Shown here piece after piece: positions 1-8,929 of a stretch of DNA of 64,000 nucleotides. The DNA comes from Polynucleobacter sp. JS-JIR-II-50. GTDB lineage: Bacteria > Pseudomonadota > Gammaproteobacteria > Burkholderiales > Burkholderiaceae. The notes beneath the pieces were generated by a model that searched no databases, was not told the origin of the DNA, and saw only the letters and a list, made by a program, of their open reading frames with translations. The position numbers and the translations under genes are program-made. How positions within the stretch are numbered: the first letter of the stretch is position 1; each line of letters starts with the position of its first letter. The stretch is taken from contig NZ_CP061307.1 of NCBI RefSeq assembly GCF_018687895.1, positions 372,001 to 436,000 on the forward strand, in the 5' to 3' direction.

Positions 1-938
1 TTGCAGGCGACATCACTCCAAAAGCCGTATTTGAAAACCGCCGCAATATTATCAAGACTGCTGCTGCAGGGGGTTTTGGAATGGCGCTTGCGCCTTGGTT
101 CTCTAGAGAGGCGCTTGCTGCTAGCCCAGATAAGCTGGCCGCTACACTTAATCCTGCCTATGCGAATAAAGATGATTTGACTGCCCTGAAGTATGTCACC
201 AGTTACAACAACTTTTATGAGTTTGGCACTGATAAGACTGATCCAGCTGCGTACGCAGATACTTTACAGACAAGGCCATGGACTATCTCAATTGAGGGTT
301 TGGTAAAAAAGCCGATGACGCTCGATATCGATGCGCTCCTGAAGTTGGCTCCGATGGAAGAGCGAATTTATCGGATGCGCTGTGTTGAGGGTTGGTCTAT
401 GGTCATTCCTTGGGATGGTTACTCTCTCTCAAAGCTTATTACTAAAGTCGAGCCGCTGGGATCCGCAAAGTATGTGGAATTTATTTCCTTGGCTGATCGC
501 AAGCAAATGCCGGGAGTCAAGAGCAATATTATTGATTGGCCCTATCGTGAAGGCTTGCGTATGGACGAGGCCATGAATCCATTAACGCTGCTGACTTTTG
601 GTCTATATGGAGAAGTCTTACCAAAACAAAATGGCGCCCCAGTCCGTATAGTGGTGCCTTGGAAATACGGCTTTAAGAGCGCCAAGTCGATTGTCAAAAT
701 CCGTTTTACAGAAGAGATGCCTAAGACCAGCTGGAATCAGTTCGATGCACGTGAGTATGGCTTCTATTCCAATGTGAATCCCCAGGTAGATCATCCGCGC
801 TGGAGTCAAGCGGTTGAACGTCGCATTGGCGACCCCAAGGGAATGTTTGCGCCAAAGATTAAAACCCAAATGTTTAATGGCTATGGTGAACAAGTAGCTA
901 GTATGTATACGGGCATGGATTTGAAGAAGTACTATTAG
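1..938 (+). CDS. msrP: Protein-methionine-sulfoxide reductase catalytic subunit MsrP (5' end outside window)
   Basis: Periplasmic molybdoenzyme that repairs oxidised methionine in envelope proteins, with electrons from the membrane haem protein MsrQ. The open frame (codons from base 3) runs in from the left edge, so the start is missing; 311 codons are visible, close to the family's usual length of about 330. The twin-arginine signal NRRNIIK, followed by a small-residue stretch, is still visible around bases 36-110, so the ATG at base 81 lies inside the signal and is not the start. The Cys in MRCVEGW (codon at 381-383) is the expected molybdenum ligand. Lipocalin starts 2 bases after the stop. 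The partner msrQ is not adjacent but about 8 kb downstream. Confidence 0.93.
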   Translation, partial: AGDITPKAVFENRRNIIKTAAAGGFGMALAPWFSREALAASPDKLAATLNPAYANKDDLTALKYVTSYNNFYEFGTDKTDPAAYADTLQTRPWTISIEGLVKKPMTLDIDALLKLAPMEERIYRMRCVEGWSMVIPWDGYSLSKLITKVEPLGSAKYVEFISLADRKQMPGVKSNIIDWPYREGLRMDEAMNPLTLLTFGLYGEVLPKQNGAPVRIVVPWKYGFKSAKSIVKIRFTEEMPKTSWNQFDAREYGFYSNVNPQVDHPRWSQAVERRIGDPKGMFAPKIKTQMFNGYGEQVASMYTGMDLKKYY

Positions 939-940
939 CA

Positions 941-1501
941 ATGAACAAAATATATTCAGTATTTTTTAGTGCCTGCATTTTATTCTTTCACTTTTCTGCT
1001 TATGGCCAGGGAAGTGATGCACCAGTAAAGACGATTTCATCTCTAGATGTACAGCGTTATTTAGGTACGTGGTATGAGATTGCTAAATACCCCAATTGGT
1101 TTCAGAAGAAGTGCGTTAGCAATACCAAGGCGGTCTATTCGGCTAGGGCTGATGGCACACTAAAAGTGCTTAATAGCTGCAAGACGGCTGAGGGCGATGT
1201 ATCAGAGGCTGAGGGTACTGCAAGGCAGATTGGGGCAAAGGACTCCCCTAAGCTTGAAGTGCGATTCGCACCCGCATGGTTGGCCTTTATCCCTTTTGTA
1301 TGGGGTGATTATTGGGTGATTGACCTAGACGCTCAGTATCAAGTGGCTGTCGTGAGTGATCCTCGTCGTGAATATCTTTGGATTCTGTCCAGAACTCCGC
1401 AGTTGGATAAAAAAGTATATGAGGACATTTTGGTGCGCATACAGGCGCAGCAGTTTGATGTGCGTAAGTTAGAGCTAACTCCACAAGCAATGACAAAGTA
1501 A
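941..1501 (+). CDS. blc: Lipocalin family protein (Blc-like)
   Basis: Small lipid-binding beta-barrel protein of the bacterial lipocalin (Blc) family. The 186-residue product has an N-terminal hydrophobic signal segment (about residues 1-22) and then the lipocalin signature GTWYEIAKYP at 42-51. Later segments (WVIDLD, YLWILSRTP) are also typical of Blc. No convincing lipobox Cys is seen, unlike E. coli Blc, so I infer a soluble periplasmic form. The gene starts 2 bases after msrP and is probably co-transcribed with it, which would fit a role in envelope or membrane stress. Confidence 0.87.
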   Translation: MNKIYSVFFSACILFFHFSAYGQGSDAPVKTISSLDVQRYLGTWYEIAKYPNWFQKKCVSNTKAVYSARADGTLKVLNSCKTAEGDVSEAEGTARQIGAKDSPKLEVRFAPAWLAFIPFVWGDYWVIDLDAQYQVAVVSDPRREYLWILSRTPQLDKKVYEDILVRIQAQQFDVRKLELTPQAMTK

Positions 1502-1519
1502 GAGCAAAGTAGCTACGTC

Positions 1520-2443
1520 ATGACTACGCATTTGCTGCCACCCGGGATTGAAGTCTTTGAAAGAGGCTGGCTCTCAGCCAATAATATTTTTCACTTTGGT
1601 GAAAATGATGTCTCCTTGGTAGATTCTGGATATTGCGCCCACCAAGAGCTGACTATCGGTTTAGTTCGGAATGCTTTGCAAAAGCGCGGCCTATTGAAAT
1701 TAAATAAGATAGTAAATACCCATCTACATTCAGATCACTGTGGTGGCAATGCTGCTTTAGTAGAGACTTTTCACTGTGAGGTATATATTCCGGCTGCTGA
1801 AGCATTAGCAGTTAAAAACTGGGATAACACCCTATTAAGTTATGACAACTTGGGTCAAGAGTGTCCACAGTTTCCGTATCAGGGTGTATTAGTTCCGGGC
1901 GAGGAAATATTACTAGGAAGATATCTTTGGAAGATATTGGCGGCACCAGGGCACGATCCACACTCTGTTATGTTGTACCAAGCTGATCATTGCATCTTGC
2001 TTTCAGCAGATGCCCTATGGGAAGAGGGCTTTGGTGTGATTTTCCCTGAGCTCTGGGGAGAGGCAGGTTTTGAGGAGGTAGCGCAAACCTTAGACCTAAT
2101 AGAGACCTTGCCAGTCAATCTGGTGATTCCTGGACACGGTGCACCTTTTGTAGATGTCTCTAAATCCCTTGCCACAGCAAGATCGAGACTAGATTACTTG
2201 GCTTCTGATCCAGATCGTAATGCCCGCCACGGCGCCAAAGTATTGTTGAAATATCGTCTCTTAGAGTGGCGCAGTCGTGATCTTGCGCAAGTGAATGACT
2301 GGATTATGAAAACGCCGGCGTTAATGAGCGCAGCAAAACTGCTCAATATGAGCGCAGATGAATTTACGCATTGGCTACCTAAAGCCTTGGTCAAATCCGG
2401 TGCAGCAAAAATAGAGAATGAGGCCTTAGTTAACCTTGGCTGA
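1520..2443 (+). CDS. MBL-fold metallo-hydrolase
   Basis: Metallo-beta-lactamase-fold hydrolase of 307 residues; the substrate is not recognisable. The zinc-binding motif HLHSDH is at residues 68-73, and further expected metal ligands lie in APGHDPHS, in SADALWEEG and in IPGHGAPF. The C-terminal third (after about residue 220) is helical-looking, as in the thioesterase/lactonase-like members that carry an extra C-terminal domain. There is no signal peptide, so it is probably cytoplasmic. It lies 18 bases downstream of the lipocalin gene and may be the last gene of the msrP unit. Confidence 0.85.
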   Translation: MTTHLLPPGIEVFERGWLSANNIFHFGENDVSLVDSGYCAHQELTIGLVRNALQKRGLLKLNKIVNTHLHSDHCGGNAALVETFHCEVYIPAAEALAVKNWDNTLLSYDNLGQECPQFPYQGVLVPGEEILLGRYLWKILAAPGHDPHSVMLYQADHCILLSADALWEEGFGVIFPELWGEAGFEEVAQTLDLIETLPVNLVIPGHGAPFVDVSKSLATARSRLDYLASDPDRNARHGAKVLLKYRLLEWRSRDLAQVNDWIMKTPALMSAAKLLNMSADEFTHWLPKALVKSGAAKIENEALVNLG

Positions 2444-2472
2444 TCTTAGCTAATCTTTTTTCACCACTTGCT

Positions 2473-3270
2473 TTAAAAGCTAAGCGAAATTTTTCCGTAG
2501 ACAGTCCAGTTGTAGAGTTGATAAGTTTGCACAACTTGCTTGGCTCCACCGATGGCGATTAAAAGATTTTTATTAATGCGCTGAGTCACCATGGCGTCGA
2601 TTGGTACAAACCAGCCGCCACCTGCTGAGTTATATACAGCGCCATTTTCATCCCAGAAGCGAAGCTGGGTGCTAGGGCCCAGGTTTAGACCTACCGTTGG
2701 ATAAAGCTCGAGATGATTATCAACTGGAGGCAAACTAGCGCTGGTGGGCGCCTTGCGATTGAAGCCCATCATGTATCTGGCTAGAGGCGAAATATCCGAA
2801 AGAATGTTTTGACCACCACCTGCGGGTTTAAAGGAGGTGCTTACCTGAGGCCCTGCTAGCCATTGACCCGTGTTGCCGAGCGGGACTAATATCCTGGCTC
2901 CAACATTTGCAAACCAATCAGCTTGACCACCCCAAATTGTGAGCATTGCATTGTTGGGTGAATAGGTGCCGGTGGATTGTGCGGCAAGCGTTGGCCCATA
3001 GACGGCGGTATATGCAGTATCCAACCTCATCGTGCCATGCCAGCTACCAAGATTTAAGGGGTTGTAATAGCGTAATTTAAGCGTATCGGCATAATTTCCG
3101 GCTCCCTGGGCAGCATGGTAGTCCCAGAACTCCAGTATGTGATCTTGAGATCTTTCTTGAGATGCATTAACAAGTCCTAAAATAGGCGTGGAAGAGGGTT
3201 TCTCTGTGGCATGCACTAAAGCGGCGGGAATGCTTAGCAAGGAGAAGGTGAGTGCACGCAAAAATACCAT
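2473..3270 (-). CDS. Predicted outer-membrane beta-barrel protein, function unknown
   Basis: A 265-residue protein that I do not assign to a named family. It starts with a clear signal peptide (hydrophobic core, cleavage probably after VHATE or nearby). The rest shows alternating polar/aromatic segments and ends in ...VYGKISLSF; a terminal Phe in an amphipathic strand is the usual C-terminal signal of outer-membrane barrels. It reads divergently from the YdfG-type gene at 3327 with a 56-base gap that must hold both promoters. It may be a porin or transporter-like protein, which is inference. Confidence 0.7.
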   Translation of the reverse strand: MVFLRALTFSLLSIPAALVHATEKPSSTPILGLVNASQERSQDHILEFWDYHAAQGAGNYADTLKLRYYNPLNLGSWHGTMRLDTAYTAVYGPTLAAQSTGTYSPNNAMLTIWGGQADWFANVGARILVPLGNTGQWLAGPQVSTSFKPAGGGQNILSDISPLARYMMGFNRKAPTSASLPPVDNHLELYPTVGLNLGPSTQLRFWDENGAVYNSAGGGWFVPIDAMVTQRINKNLLIAIGGAKQVVQTYQLYNWTVYGKISLSF

Positions 3271-3326
3271 ATAGGCATTAATATTAAATTACAAAATACT
3301 ATTTACTAAAGATTTGAAGAGGAAGT

Positions 3327-4097
3327 ATGGAACATACCGTATTAGTTACTGGTGCCACTGCTGGATTTGGAGAGGCAACTGCTCGACGTTTTTTGGCCCA
3401 TGGCCACAAGGTAGTCGCAGTTGGTAGAAGAACAGATCGTTTAGAGGCCCTCAAGAGCTCCTTGCCTGCTGATCAGCAGAAAAAACTCTTAACCTTGGTG
3501 CTCGATGTTTGTGACAGTGCTCATGTAGATACTTTGGCAAGTACTTTGCCAGCAGAGTTTTCTAAGGTGACTGTTTTGGTTAATAACGCGGGCCTTGCTT
3601 TGGGTCTTGAGCCAGCCTACCAGGCAAAAGTGTCTGATTGGGATCAGATGATTGACACCAATATCAAAGGCTTAGTGCACATGACAAGAGCCTTTTTACC
3701 TGGAATGGTGGAGCGTAAATGTGGTCACGTCATCAACGTAGGGTCGGTAGCCGGCTTGTACCCCTATCCCGGCAGTAATGTGTACGGATCTACCAAAGCA
3801 TTTGTGAAACAATTTAGTTTGAATTTGCGTGCTGACTTATTGGGAACTCCCTTGCGCGTTACTTGTGTTGAACCAGGCTTAAGTTCGGGCACTGAATATT
3901 CAAATGTTCGCTTTAAGGGTGATGATGAGAAAGCAGAAAAGGTCTATGAGGGCGTACACGCTTTAAGTGCGGATGATATTGCGGAAGCAATTTATTGGAC
4001 TGCTACCTTACCTGCACACATGAATATCAATGCCCTAGAAGTGATGCCGGTTCAGCAATCATTTGCTGGCACAACTCTGCATCGAGGTGCTTTGTAA
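3327..4097 (+). CDS. ydfG: SDR family NADP-dependent 3-hydroxy acid dehydrogenase (YdfG-like)
   Basis: Cytoplasmic short-chain dehydrogenase that oxidises 3-hydroxy acids such as L-allo-threonine or 3-hydroxypropionate with NADP. The 256 residues hold the cofactor motif TGATAGFG (8-15), NNAG (86-89) and the catalytic Ser140, Tyr153 and Lys157 (YGSTK). Stretches such as MIDTNIKGLVHMTRA, SNVRFKGDDEKAEK and LPAHMNI closely match E. coli YdfG as I remember it. An SD-like GAGGAAG lies 5 bases before the ATG. The minus-strand DUF2889 gene ends 3 bases after this stop. Confidence 0.9.
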   Translation: MEHTVLVTGATAGFGEATARRFLAHGHKVVAVGRRTDRLEALKSSLPADQQKKLLTLVLDVCDSAHVDTLASTLPAEFSKVTVLVNNAGLALGLEPAYQAKVSDWDQMIDTNIKGLVHMTRAFLPGMVERKCGHVINVGSVAGLYPYPGSNVYGSTKAFVKQFSLNLRADLLGTPLRVTCVEPGLSSGTEYSNVRFKGDDEKAEKVYEGVHALSADDIAEAIYWTATLPAHMNINALEVMPVQQSFAGTTLHRGAL

Positions 4098-4100
4098 GTT

Positions 4101-4634
4101 TTAAGGCTTCCAGCGATAAAACTTGGGATACACACGCATCACTACAGGACCATCAAAGTCCCAGGATTTACAGGTGCCCAAGTATAGTGGCGGTTTATCG
4201 CCATTCGGATCAAAGAATGCTCCTGGAATAGATTGATAAGCTGCAGTAGCAAGGTTGAAGAGAAGCTCGCGCAAATGCGTGCAGCCTTTGATTCCACCGA
4301 GATGGGTATCAATCGTTTTGCGCCAACCCTTACCTAGTCGCTCTCCAATCAGTGAGTCCATCGGTGGAATAGCCGCTGTGCATTCTGCATGGGGCTGTCC
4401 ATCCATTACCGCTTCAATTGCCTTGATGACAAACTCTTTATCAAGCGTCACCCGAACCCACATGTCATGAAAGGCTTCACCTGGTTGCCAGGTCTTTGCG
4501 CTTGTTTGGAATGGGTTTGTTTTGAAATCTTTGAGATGACCCTCGATATCCCATAAACCATCTTCTCGTGCGTAACCCTGAAAAGTAATTTCTCGAGTGT
4601 GTAATAGGGCGCGTGGTTTTGGGGTCGATAGCAT
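4101..4634 (-). CDS. DUF2889 domain-containing protein
   Basis: Conserved protein of unknown function, 177 residues, matching the DUF2889 family. Recognisable features are the opening LLHTREITFQGYAREDGLWDIE, the middle GKGWRKTIDTHLGGIKGCTHL and a ...TAAYQS segment. No signal peptide or membrane segment is seen. The fixed His, Cys and Glu residues (RALLHTR, GIKGCTHLRELL) could bind a metal, but that is speculation. It is convergent with the YdfG gene and divergent from rsuA. Confidence 0.8.
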   Translation of the reverse strand: MLSTPKPRALLHTREITFQGYAREDGLWDIEGHLKDFKTNPFQTSAKTWQPGEAFHDMWVRVTLDKEFVIKAIEAVMDGQPHAECTAAIPPMDSLIGERLGKGWRKTIDTHLGGIKGCTHLRELLFNLATAAYQSIPGAFFDPNGDKPPLYLGTCKSWDFDGPVVMRVYPKFYRWKP

Positions 4635-4734
4635 GGTGATGGGACTTTTGATGAGGGTGGTCCAATGATAATGAATTGCAGAGTAAATATACTCAACTCA
4701 ATATGGGCTGGCTCTGTAGTATCCTCTTCAGAAT

Positions 4735-5460
4735 ATGGCAAAACCTATTTCCCTAGAAAAAATTCTTTTTAGCCAAGGCTTTGGTACCCGTCGCTATTGC
4801 AGTGATTTGGTATACGCCGAGCTGGTTAAAGTAAATGGCGTGTTAGCTGAAGATCCAGAAGAAAGAATTTCCACAGAAAATCTGATGCTGAACGTAGAGG
4901 GTAAAGACTGGGAGTATCACGAGAAAGCTTACCTTGCTTTTAATAAGCCAGCGAACTACGAGTGTTCACATAAAACGACACACCATCCCAGTGTCTATAG
5001 CTTGCTCCCTAGTCCCTTTGTTGAGCGAGGGCTGCAATGCGTAGGGCGCCTAGACTATGACACCACTGGATTGCTTTTGATCTCAGATGATGGCCAGTTT
5101 ATTCACAAGATGACGACCCCGAAGAAAAATATTGGTAAGGTCTATGAAATCACCACACCAGAGCCTATTACACAAAAACAAATCGATCATTTAATGAGTG
5201 GTGTAGTGCTCGATGATGATCCAAAACCTTGTTATGCCACAGCATGCAAGCAAATTTCTGATCACGTGTTGGCAATGACGATAGTTGAGGGACGCTATCA
5301 CCAGGTAAAACGCATGATGGCGGCAGTTGGCAACCATGTTGCCAAATTGCACCGCACTGAAATTGGCGCATATCAAATGCCTGCTGATCTGGCAGAGGGT
5401 GAATGGCGCTGGCTCTATCCAGAAAACTTAAAACAGCTCTCCCAAAGCGTTGCTGTTTAA
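4735..5460 (+). CDS. rsuA: 16S rRNA pseudouridine synthase (RsuA family)
   Basis: Converts a uridine of 16S rRNA (U516 in E. coli) to pseudouridine. The 241-residue protein has an N-terminal S4-type RNA-binding region (about 6-55, with LFSQGFGTRRYCSDLV) and the catalytic motif GRLDYDTTG at 104-112, with Asp107 as the nucleophile. The C-terminal VEGRYHQVKRMMAAVGNHV segment is typical of the RsuA/RluB/RluE/RluF group. Assignment to RsuA rather than a sibling is from overall length and is less sure. The downstream phhB start lies 10 bases after the stop. Confidence 0.85.
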   Translation: MAKPISLEKILFSQGFGTRRYCSDLVYAELVKVNGVLAEDPEERISTENLMLNVEGKDWEYHEKAYLAFNKPANYECSHKTTHHPSVYSLLPSPFVERGLQCVGRLDYDTTGLLLISDDGQFIHKMTTPKKNIGKVYEITTPEPITQKQIDHLMSGVVLDDDPKPCYATACKQISDHVLAMTIVEGRYHQVKRMMAAVGNHVAKLHRTEIGAYQMPADLAEGEWRWLYPENLKQLSQSVAV

Positions 5461-5470
5461 AGGAGGCCTT

Positions 5471-5761
5471 GTGTTAATTGATGACATTGATTTAAAAAAA
5501 GAAATTCCCATGTGGTCTGTAGATCTTCAGGGAATAACGATAGCGCGGGAATTTACCTTCGCAGACTTTCAGCAAGCTTTTGAATTTATGACGCTATGCG
5601 CACAGTATGCTGAAAAAATGGATCATCATCCTAATTGGTCAAACTCTTGGAATAAAGTCGCTGTCAAACTCACCACCCATTCTGCTGGCGCCTTGACTGC
5701 ATTAGATGTTCAGTTGGCAAAGGCGATGGATGCCTTTGCTTCCCAAGTAAACCAACGCTGA
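5471..5761 (+). CDS. phhB: 4a-hydroxytetrahydrobiopterin dehydratase
   Basis: Dehydrates pterin-4a-carbinolamine, recycling the tetrahydropterin cofactor of aromatic amino acid hydroxylases; some homologues have other pterin roles. The family core is plain: EKMDHHPNWSNSWNKVAVKL, then THSAGALTALD. I chose the GTG at 5471, preceded by AGGAGG at 5461-5466, giving 96 residues. An in-frame ATG at 5450 inside the rsuA end has no Shine-Dalgarno sequence and would add a seven-residue tail the family lacks. No phenylalanine hydroxylase is in the window. The next gene ends tail-to-tail with it at zero spacing. Confidence 0.88.
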   Translation: MLIDDIDLKKEIPMWSVDLQGITIAREFTFADFQQAFEFMTLCAQYAEKMDHHPNWSNSWNKVAVKLTTHSAGALTALDVQLAKAMDAFASQVNQR

Positions 5762-5977
5762 TTAGTGTTCGTCGCCTTCGTGCTCTTCCTCATTCATACT
5801 CATGAGGATGGTAGCTAGTAAGCCATAGACTACTTCGGTGGAGATCATGCCATCTTCATCGAGCTCATCAATTAAGTCGTTCAGACGATCCTCGGTTGGC
5901 TCGTTGAGCAAGGTCATTGCGCACTCGCACCCATAGTCAAAATCTTCATCATTCTGGGTTTGGTTTTCTTCGGTCAT
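5762..5977 (-). CDS. Small acidic protein, function unknown
   Basis: A 71-residue, very acidic protein (rich in Asp and Glu at both ends, with an Asn/Gln-rich N-terminus) that I do not recognise. The middle (EDRLNDLIDELDEDGMISTEVVYGLLATILMSM) looks helical. There is one CxC pair at DYGCECAM. It abuts phhB tail-to-tail with no spacer, and its ATG is preceded by AAGGATAA, an acceptable ribosome-binding site. Length, ribosome-binding site and lack of overlap support a real gene; no function can be inferred. Confidence 0.7.
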   Translation of the reverse strand: MTEENQTQNDEDFDYGCECAMTLLNEPTEDRLNDLIDELDEDGMISTEVVYGLLATILMSMNEEEHEGDEH

Positions 5978-6119
5978 ATTTATCCTTAATTGAGCTTTCA
6001 GGATAGCAAATTACGGCCTAATTCGATAGGGTTTTGCCCTAGACCAACGTATTTATGTGCAAGCGCAAAAAGTCCAGAATGATTTATAGTCTTTTGAAAA
6101 GAAAATCATAGGAGACAAC

Positions 6120-6617
6120 ATGCAATTAGACATTAATGGTCAGGTTCAGAATATTGATGTAGAGCCGAATATGCCCTTATTGTGGGCTATTCGGGAAGTG
6201 GTGGGGCTTACAGGTACCAAGTATGGCTGTGGTGTTGCGCAATGCGGAGCTTGCACTGTCTACCTCAATGGTGAGCCAGTTCGCTCGTGTTCAATTCCAG
6301 TGTCTGCTGTTGGTAAAGCCAAAATTACCACTATTGAAGCGCTCTCTAAAAACAATACCCATCCAGTCCAACAAGCTTGGGTTGCACTCGATGTTCCTCA
6401 ATGCGGTTATTGTCAGTCTGGCCAGATTATGGCTGCCGCCGCTCTCTTAAGAAGAAATCCAAAGCCAACTGATGCCGATATCGATAACGCAATGGGCAAT
6501 CTATGTCGTTGTGGAACGTACCAAAAGATTCGGGACGGAATTCATGTTGCCTCTGGTCAAAAGAAATTGGCAGATGTTTTGGCGCAATACAACGCCACTC
6601 CTGCGACACGTGGTTAA
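6120..6617 (+). CDS. iorA: (2Fe-2S)-binding subunit of a xanthine-dehydrogenase-family oxidoreductase (isoquinoline 1-oxidoreductase alpha type)
   Basis: Electron-transfer subunit of a molybdenum hydroxylase. The plant-type [2Fe-2S] domain has Cys37, Cys42, Cys45 and Cys57 (CGVAQCGACTVYLNGEPVRSC spans two motifs). The second, helical cluster domain has Cys95, Cys98, Cys129 and Cys131 (CGYCQSGQ ... GNLCRCGTY). At 165 residues it is the standard separate small subunit, with no FAD domain between it and the large subunit, as in isoquinoline/aldehyde oxidoreductases. GGAGACAAC precedes the ATG. The large subunit begins 10 bases after the stop. Confidence 0.9.
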   Translation: MQLDINGQVQNIDVEPNMPLLWAIREVVGLTGTKYGCGVAQCGACTVYLNGEPVRSCSIPVSAVGKAKITTIEALSKNNTHPVQQAWVALDVPQCGYCQSGQIMAAAALLRRNPKPTDADIDNAMGNLCRCGTYQKIRDGIHVASGQKKLADVLAQYNATPATRG

Positions 6618-6627
6618 GGAGAAGAAC

Positions 6628-8859
6628 ATGACAACTAAAAATCAAACTCCCAATTTAGAAAGCACCTCACGTCGTGATTTCATCATCAAGGGCACCATGC
6701 TGGGTGGCGGACTCATGCTGGGCATAGGCGCCTTGCCTGATTTAGCATTTGCTCAAGCAGGCACTAAATACGATCCAAATACACCACTGCAAGCAGGTGA
6801 AGCCGAAGTCAATGCTTGGGTTAGCATTAAACCGGACGATACCGTCTATATCAGAATTGCTCGCTCGGAGATGGGTCAAGGAACACGTACAGGTCTTGCT
6901 CAATTAGTTACTGAAGAGCTCGAGTGCAATTGGAAAAAGGTTAAAACTCAGTCAGCTACTCCAGGACAAAGTTTGGCGCGCAAACGCGTTTGGGGTGAGC
7001 ACGGTACTGGTGGTAGCCGCGGCATTCGGATCTCTGAAGATTATGTGCGTCGTGGCGCAGCAGCGGCTCGCATTATGTTGATGCAGGCAGCGGCTAATCA
7101 ATGGAATGTACCCGTTGTAGAGTTGACTGTAGACAAAGGTGTGATTACTCATAAGGCAACAGGTCGTAAAACAACATACGGCAAAATGGCCGAGCTGGCC
7201 TCTACCTTAACCCCGCCTGATCCAAAGTCGATTACCTTGCGAGATCCTAGGGATTGGAAAGTTGCCGGACAGCCTTATGCGCGTTTAGATACTGCTAATA
7301 AAGTGAATGGATCAAAAATATATGGCGTTGATTTACAGCTTCCAGGAATGCTCTGTGCTTCTGTGAAGGCCTGCCCTGTTTTTGGTGGCAAATTGGTCAG
7401 TTATGACGAAGCCAAAATTAGAGAGATGCGCGGCGTGAAGGGCGTAGTCAAGATTGATGACAGTACTGTAGCGGTGGTAGCAGATACCTGGTGGCATGCA
7501 AATTCAGCGCTTAATGCTTTGCCCATTGTCTGGGATGAGGGCAAAGCTGCCACAGTGTCACAAGATGGCATCAATAAAATGTTGCGTGATGGTTTGGATG
7601 AGGAGGGTGACTTTTGGCAGCGTAAAGAGGGGGATGCACCTGCCGCTATCAATAGCGCCGCTAAAAAAGTAGAGGCCATTTATTACACGCCTTATCGTGC
7701 TCATGTCACGATGGAGCCTATGAATGCCACTGTCAAAATTACTGGCGATCGTGCAGAAGCTTGGGTGCCAACTCAAAATGGTGAGGGTTCTCATGCGGCT
7801 CTATCTGAAGCCACTGGATTACCACTCGCAAATTGCGAAGTATATAAATTAGATTCGGGTTGTGGCTTGGGTCGTCGTGGATCCATGCAAGACTTCACAA
7901 CCTTTGCCGCCAAGGTGGCGCAAAAGTTTCCAGGGGTCCCGGTCAAAGTCATTTGGAGTCGTGAAGAAGACATGACACATGATTACTACCATCCGATAGC
8001 GATGGCAAAGATGACTGCTGGGATTGACGGCTCTGGCAATGTCACTGGTATGCACATCAAGGTTGCGGGTCAGTCCATTAATGCCACATTAGCACCTCAG
8101 GCCATTAAGAATGGTAAAGATGAGCGTCAGCTCCAAGGCTTTTATGAGAAGGGTCCTGATGCGCAACTTGGCTATACCTTCCCGACGCTCTTAACCGAGT
8201 ATGTGATGAAAAATACCCATGTGCCGGTTGGCCCATGGCGTGGTGTGAATACCAACCAAAACGGCATCTTCATGGAATGTTTTATGGATGAGTGCGCTAA
8301 GGCAGCAGGTAAGGATCCTGTGAAATTTAGGCAGGCCCTCATGCAAAATCATCCAAAGCATTTAGGCGTACTGAATGCTGCTGCCAAAAAAGCGGATTGG
8401 GATAAACCATTGCCAGCAGGAACCTATCGTGGTGTTGCTCAGTTCATGGGTTATGCTAGTTACTCTGCTTGCGTTGCTGAAGTGACTGTGCAAAATAATG
8501 TGGTGAAGGTTACGCGCTTGGTATTTGCCTTAAATTCGGGGCATGTCGTTAATCCCTACTTAACCCGAGAGCAAATTGAAGGTTCTGTGGCGATGGCATT
8601 GGGCGCAATCTTCTTGCCAGAGATCTCTGTAGAAAATGGCCGCATCAAACAGCAGAATTTGGATACCTACCCAATATTGAAGTTATCCGCTACACCAAGG
8701 ATTGAAACAGTCTTAGTTCCTAGCTTTGATTTTTGGGGTGGAGTGGGTGAGCCAACGATCTGTGTGGTTGGCCCGGCTGTTGCGAATGCCATTTCTGCTG
8801 CGATCGGTAGACCAGTCAGAAACTTCCCGCTGAGCAAGGAAGGACTGAGTTTGGCTTAA
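6628..8859 (+). CDS. iorB: Molybdopterin-binding large subunit, isoquinoline 1-oxidoreductase beta type, Tat-exported
   Basis: Catalytic subunit of a xanthine-dehydrogenase-family hydroxylase, 743 residues. I start at the ATG at 6628 (AAGGAGAAG just upstream); a longer frame from 6472 only shadows iorA. A twin-arginine signal SRRDF at residues 14-18 with a hydrophobic Gly-rich segment predicts periplasmic location, carrying iorA with it. The motif GVGEP near the C-terminus provides the conserved active-site Glu. Other family blocks are RSEMGQGTRTGLAQLV and GPWRGVNTNQNG. The substrate is unknown; isoquinoline activity is only the name of the family prototype. Cofactor genes moaA, mobA and moeA are about 8 kb away. 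Confidence 0.88.
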   Translation: MTTKNQTPNLESTSRRDFIIKGTMLGGGLMLGIGALPDLAFAQAGTKYDPNTPLQAGEAEVNAWVSIKPDDTVYIRIARSEMGQGTRTGLAQLVTEELECNWKKVKTQSATPGQSLARKRVWGEHGTGGSRGIRISEDYVRRGAAAARIMLMQAAANQWNVPVVELTVDKGVITHKATGRKTTYGKMAELASTLTPPDPKSITLRDPRDWKVAGQPYARLDTANKVNGSKIYGVDLQLPGMLCASVKACPVFGGKLVSYDEAKIREMRGVKGVVKIDDSTVAVVADTWWHANSALNALPIVWDEGKAATVSQDGINKMLRDGLDEEGDFWQRKEGDAPAAINSAAKKVEAIYYTPYRAHVTMEPMNATVKITGDRAEAWVPTQNGEGSHAALSEATGLPLANCEVYKLDSGCGLGRRGSMQDFTTFAAKVAQKFPGVPVKVIWSREEDMTHDYYHPIAMAKMTAGIDGSGNVTGMHIKVAGQSINATLAPQAIKNGKDERQLQGFYEKGPDAQLGYTFPTLLTEYVMKNTHVPVGPWRGVNTNQNGIFMECFMDECAKAAGKDPVKFRQALMQNHPKHLGVLNAAAKKADWDKPLPAGTYRGVAQFMGYASYSACVAEVTVQNNVVKVTRLVFALNSGHVVNPYLTREQIEGSVAMALGAIFLPEISVENGRIKQQNLDTYPILKLSATPRIETVLVPSFDFWGGVGEPTICVVGPAVANAISAAIGRPVRNFPLSKEGLSLA

Positions 8860-8883
8860 GTTTTAATCGGATTGCAATTAATT

Positions 8884-8918
8884 AACGACCCCATTGATTC
8901 AGGATCAATGGGGTCGTT
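8884..8918 (+). terminator. Perfect 15-bp hairpin between iorB and msrQ
   Basis: Inverted repeat AACGACCCCATTGAT (8884-8898) and its exact complement (8904-8918) around the loop TCAGG. It starts 25 bases after the iorB stop and ends 11 bases before the chosen msrQ ATG. Only TTTAAT follows rather than a long T run, so it could be a terminator for iorB, a processing barrier, or a structure that hides the msrQ ribosome-binding site. Confidence 0.45.
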
Positions 8919-8929
8919 TAATATGGCTT

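Noticed and set aside
4600..4734. Alternative minus-strand frames overlapping the DUF2889 start (to 4741)
   Set aside because: They are out of frame with the conserved protein and contain no recognisable sequence; the gap is better read as a divergent promoter region.
6472..6627. N-terminal extension of iorB
   Set aside because: It only shadows iorA in another frame; the ATG at 6628 has a good ribosome-binding site and a Tat signal follows.
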